Below, piece after piece: positions 61,461 through 64,000 of a DNA stretch of 64,000 nt. How positions within the stretch are numbered: the first letter of the stretch is position 1; every line of letters starts with the position of its first letter. Origin of the DNA: Polyangium sp. 15x6. Lineage in GTDB: Bacteria > Myxococcota_A > Polyangia > Polyangiales > Polyangiaceae. The position numbers were made by a program, and so were the translations under genes. Below the pieces are notes generated by a model that worked only from the letters and a program-made list of their open reading frames with translations, searched no databases and had not been told where the DNA came from. The DNA lies in assembly GCF_029960785.1 (NCBI RefSeq), contig NZ_JASBQE010000005.1, forward strand, positions 1-64,000. The letters are read 5' to 3'.

Positions 61461-62966
61461 ATGCAGATCGCTCAGCAGCGTCGTGGACGTTCGAACCAAC
61501 CGATGGAACCGGCCCCTGTCGCGGGTCGTGTTCCCCCGCATGACCTCGACGCCGAGGCCGCGGTGCTCTCGGCTGTGCTCCTCGAGCGTGATGCGCTCGA
61601 TCGAGTCCTCGAGATCCTGAAGCCGGAACACTTTTACAGTGACGCGAACAAGCGCATCTTCGAGGCGGCGACCGCGCTCGCCCTCTCCGGCACGCCGATC
61701 GACATCGTCTCCATAGCCTCCTGGCTACGCGATCGCGAGTGGCTCGCCCAGATCGGCGGCCCGAGTTATCTCGCGCAGCTCGCCGATGCGACGCCCGCCG
61801 TCGCGCACGTCGCCGCGCACGCCAAGGTCGTCTCCGAAAAGTGGCGGCTGCGGCAGCTCATCGCCACCTGCCAGCGCGTCGCGGCCGAGGGGTACGGCGA
61901 CGTCGGCACCGTGCAGGAGTTCATCGACAACGCCGAGCAATCGATCTACGCGCTCGCGCGCACCGCGCAGTCGACGAGCGTGCAGCCGATCGCGCAGGTC
62001 CTGAAGGCCGCGTTCGAGCAGATCACGGCCGCGGCCGAGCGTGGCGATCGCATCACGGGCATCTCCACGGGCTACGAGCGGCTCGATTCGAAGACCGCGG
62101 GCCTCCACGACGGTGATCTGATGATCGTCGCCGCGCGCCCCGGCATGGGCAAGACGTCGTTCGTCCTCAACATCGCCGTGAACGTCGCCTCGCCGCGCAC
62201 GGTGGCCGCCGGCCCGGGCGAGCCGGACCATGGCTACGATCGGCAGGAGCCCGGCTACGGCGTCTGCGTGTTCTCGCTCGAAATGCCCCGTGAGCAGCTC
62301 GCGAGTCGTATGGTCTGCACCGAGGGCCGCGTCGATCTCGGCAAGCTGCGCCAGGGCTTCTTGCAGCCGGACGACTGGCGCAGGCTCACCGAGAGCGCGT
62401 CGTATCTGTCGACGCTCCCGATCTGGGTCGACGACACGCCCGCGATCACGCTCCTCGAGCTCCGCGCCAAGGTCCGCCGCATCCAGGCCGAATACAACCG
62501 CTCGGCGGGGCCGGGCCAGCCCGACAGGCGCGTGGGGCTCGTCATCATCGACTACCTCCAGCTCATGAAGGGCCGCGACGGCGTGACCAGCCGCGAGCAG
62601 GAGATCAGCGAGATCTCCCGAGGCTTGAAGCAGCTCGCCAAGGAGGTTCGTGTCCCCGTGATCGCGCTCTCGCAGCTCAACCGCTCCGTCGAGACCCGCA
62701 CGAACAAGGACAACGGCAAGCGTCCTCAGCTCAGCGATCTGCGCGAGTCCGGCGCCATCGAGCAGGACGCGGACACGATCATGTTCATCTATCGCGACGA
62801 GTACTACAACCCGGAGACCACGAACGCGAAGGGCATCGCCGAGATCATCATCGCGAAGCAGAGGAACGGTCCCACGGGCAAGGTGCTCGTGCGGTTCGCG
62901 TCATCGTACACGCGCTTCGACAACCTCGCGCCCGGCGACTACCCCGAGATGGTCGACGACGAGTGA
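61461..62966 (+). CDS. dnaB: Replicative DNA helicase DnaB
   Basis: The 501-residue protein has the N-terminal DnaB helicase domain (about 25-130; PPHDLDAEAAVLSAVLLERD, GPSYLAQLADATPA), the linker and the RecA-like C-terminal domain with Walker A ARPGMGKTSF near 225-234, Walker B GLVIIDYLQLM and an arginine-finger region. Between Walker A and the next strand (VFSLEMP) lies an insertion of about 20 residues (SPRTVAAGPGEPDHGYDRQE) beyond typical DnaB. The gene is next to rpsF-rpsR-rplI, its usual neighbours. The start is the ATG at 61461; no strong SD is seen. Confidence 0.95.
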   Translation: MQIAQQRRGRSNQPMEPAPVAGRVPPHDLDAEAAVLSAVLLERDALDRVLEILKPEHFYSDANKRIFEAATALALSGTPIDIVSIASWLRDREWLAQIGGPSYLAQLADATPAVAHVAAHAKVVSEKWRLRQLIATCQRVAAEGYGDVGTVQEFIDNAEQSIYALARTAQSTSVQPIAQVLKAAFEQITAAAERGDRITGISTGYERLDSKTAGLHDGDLMIVAARPGMGKTSFVLNIAVNVASPRTVAAGPGEPDHGYDRQEPGYGVCVFSLEMPREQLASRMVCTEGRVDLGKLRQGFLQPDDWRRLTESASYLSTLPIWVDDTPAITLLELRAKVRRIQAEYNRSAGPGQPDRRVGLVIIDYLQLMKGRDGVTSREQEISEISRGLKQLAKEVRVPVIALSQLNRSVETRTNKDNGKRPQLSDLRESGAIEQDADTIMFIYRDEYYNPETTNAKGIAEIIIAKQRNGPTGKVLVRFASSYTRFDNLAPGDYPEMVDDE

Positions 62967-63006
62967 CGTCCCAAGATCCGGCGCGTTCGCGCGTCGGAGG
63001 CTCATC

Positions 63007-64000
63007 ATGCCGCCCGGCTCCCCCACGAAACGCCTCGCGCTCGGAACCCTCCTCCTCGGCCTCGCGACGGGCCTCGCCGCCTGCGTCGAGCCCATCCAGA
63101 GCGGCGGCGTCGTCATGTTCGGCGGCGAAGGCGCGCGCATCGCCGCGATGTGCCGCTTTCGCCGCGGCACCGAGGGCAAGGCCGGGGTCTGCGCGCCGGA
63201 GCCGGAGGCACCCGCCCCGGTCACCCTCGCGCGGGTCGAAACGAATCCGAGGCTGTTCGTGGGCAAGCTCGTCGAGGCGAAAGCGGGTGACGTCCTCCTC
63301 GACAACGGCGCGATCGCGGCGGTGATCAGCGCCTCGGACGGCGCGCTCGTGGACGCCGGCGACGTCGAGGTCCGCGAGGACGCGCTCGGACGTGTCACGA
63401 CATGCCTCGGCGCGCCGCTCGGCTGCCTGACCGGCGTGACGATGAGCCTCTCGCAAGGGCGCGACGGATCGGCGCAGGTGCTCGCGCGTGGCCATGCCGA
63501 GGGCGATCCGCGCGTGACGATCGCCACGCGGTACATGCTCGTCCCGGGCGCGCGCGTGATCCTCGTGTCGACCCTGATTGCCTCGAAGGCCGACGAGCCC
63601 GTGGTGATCCCGAGCCTCGGCGACGTCGTCCAGTGGGGCGTGGCGGAGCCCGTGCCCGCGGCCGCCAAAGCGCCGCCGCCTCCCACGGCCGCCGTGGCCC
63701 AAGCCCCGTTCGTGGCTGCGCTCGGTCACTACGTGGCGTATGCGATCGCGCCTGCCGACGATCGACCCACGCTCGAGATCGAAGGCGCCGCGCGGACGGT
63801 GAGCCTCCGCTTCGGCCGGAACGTCACGCTGCCGCCCGGCGGCTCGGCGCGCTATGAGCGTCTCTTCATGGTGGCCCCGCGCGGCGACACCCTCGGCGTG
63901 GTCACCGAGCTCGCCCTCGTCCGCGAGGGGCGCGTCCCGGGCGCGATCGAGCTTCGTTTCGTGGATGAAGCAGGCAAGCCGATTCCTCCGCCCGCGGACG
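63007..64000 (+). CDS. Hypothetical lipoprotein (3' end beyond the window)
   Basis: The frame is open from the ATG at 63007 to the right edge (331 codons, no stop). A lipoprotein signal is present (RLALGTLLLGLATGLAAC, lipobox LAAC). The mature part begins with a Met/Cys-containing segment and continues as beta-rich sequence (FVGKLVEAKAGDVLLDNGAI, VPGARVILVSTLIASKADEP), then a Pro/Ala linker (about 218-235) and more strands. There is no recognisable catalytic motif. It is 40 nt after dnaB on the same strand but probably separate. The function is unknown; the C-terminus cannot be judged. Confidence 0.7.
   Translation, partial: MPPGSPTKRLALGTLLLGLATGLAACVEPIQSGGVVMFGGEGARIAAMCRFRRGTEGKAGVCAPEPEAPAPVTLARVETNPRLFVGKLVEAKAGDVLLDNGAIAAVISASDGALVDAGDVEVREDALGRVTTCLGAPLGCLTGVTMSLSQGRDGSAQVLARGHAEGDPRVTIATRYMLVPGARVILVSTLIASKADEPVVIPSLGDVVQWGVAEPVPAAAKAPPPPTAAVAQAPFVAALGHYVAYAIAPADDRPTLEIEGAARTVSLRFGRNVTLPPGGSARYERLFMVAPRGDTLGVVTELALVREGRVPGAIELRFVDEAGKPIPPPAD

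Overview
The window is very GC-rich chromosomal DNA with tightly packed genes. It has five hallmarks of a Myxococcota (order Polyangiales; Polyangium/Sorangium-like) genome: three Hanks-type Ser/Thr kinases fused to TPR, PEGA or transmembrane parts, PP2C phosphatases, many Cys-lipobox lipoproteins, a DUF4912 protein, and a protein with the N-terminal block 'FNNNVKHKGRVFHIQTEDSG'. I see no rRNA, tRNA, CRISPR array, insertion sequence or prophage. The taxonomic call is an inference from gene content.

Layout. 1-297: 3' end of a Gly-rich tandem-repeat protein. 481-2147 (minus): MsrPQ periplasmic methionine-sulfoxide repair, divergent from an SDR and a pirin. 3914-9339: a five-gene operon (Nudix/NrtR-like regulator, PP2C, YegI/TerY-P-type kinase, nicotinamidase-like hydrolase, vWA protein) behind a promoter holding two perfect palindromes; this is the best candidate for an undescribed system. 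9406-16044: VOC protein, a minimal ABC-2 exporter, a kinase-TolB-TPR fusion, a FIST sensor and a second PP2C. 16170-20914: a divergent Ddl-like ATP-grasp enzyme, an alternating tandem repeat, a sterol desaturase-like hydroxylase, a DUF4912 protein, an envelope protein and a four-hairpin element. 20915-33671: lipoproteins, a DsbD-thioredoxin fusion, small Cys-rich proteins, a DUF2254 membrane protein and a second kinase with companion. 33683-36075: sulfurtransferase and asnS with an intrinsic terminator. 36088-39249: MarR regulator translationally coupled to a rifampin-phosphotransferase-like enzyme. 39265-45049: SRPBCC membrane protein, two HIT proteins, a response regulator, an AI-2E-type permease and a YfiM-like protein. 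45139-51360 (minus): aroA-cmk-(two envelope proteins)-rpsA. 51658-55035: third kinase with TPR and DUF1566 partners. 55046-62966: housekeeping genes ribF, prs, rplY, pth, rpsF-rpsR-rplI and dnaB, with a PfkB kinase inserted antiparallel. 63007-64000: start of a lipoprotein running off the window.

Two genome-level patterns recur. Many first-in-transcript genes lack a Shine-Dalgarno and instead carry a TAnnnT -10 hexamer only 6-10 nt before the start codon, suggesting leaderless or near-leaderless mRNAs. Operon-internal genes have strong SD sequences or stop/start overlaps (ATGA, and TTGA with a TTG start). Starts were chosen with these patterns in mind and often differ from the longest open frame.
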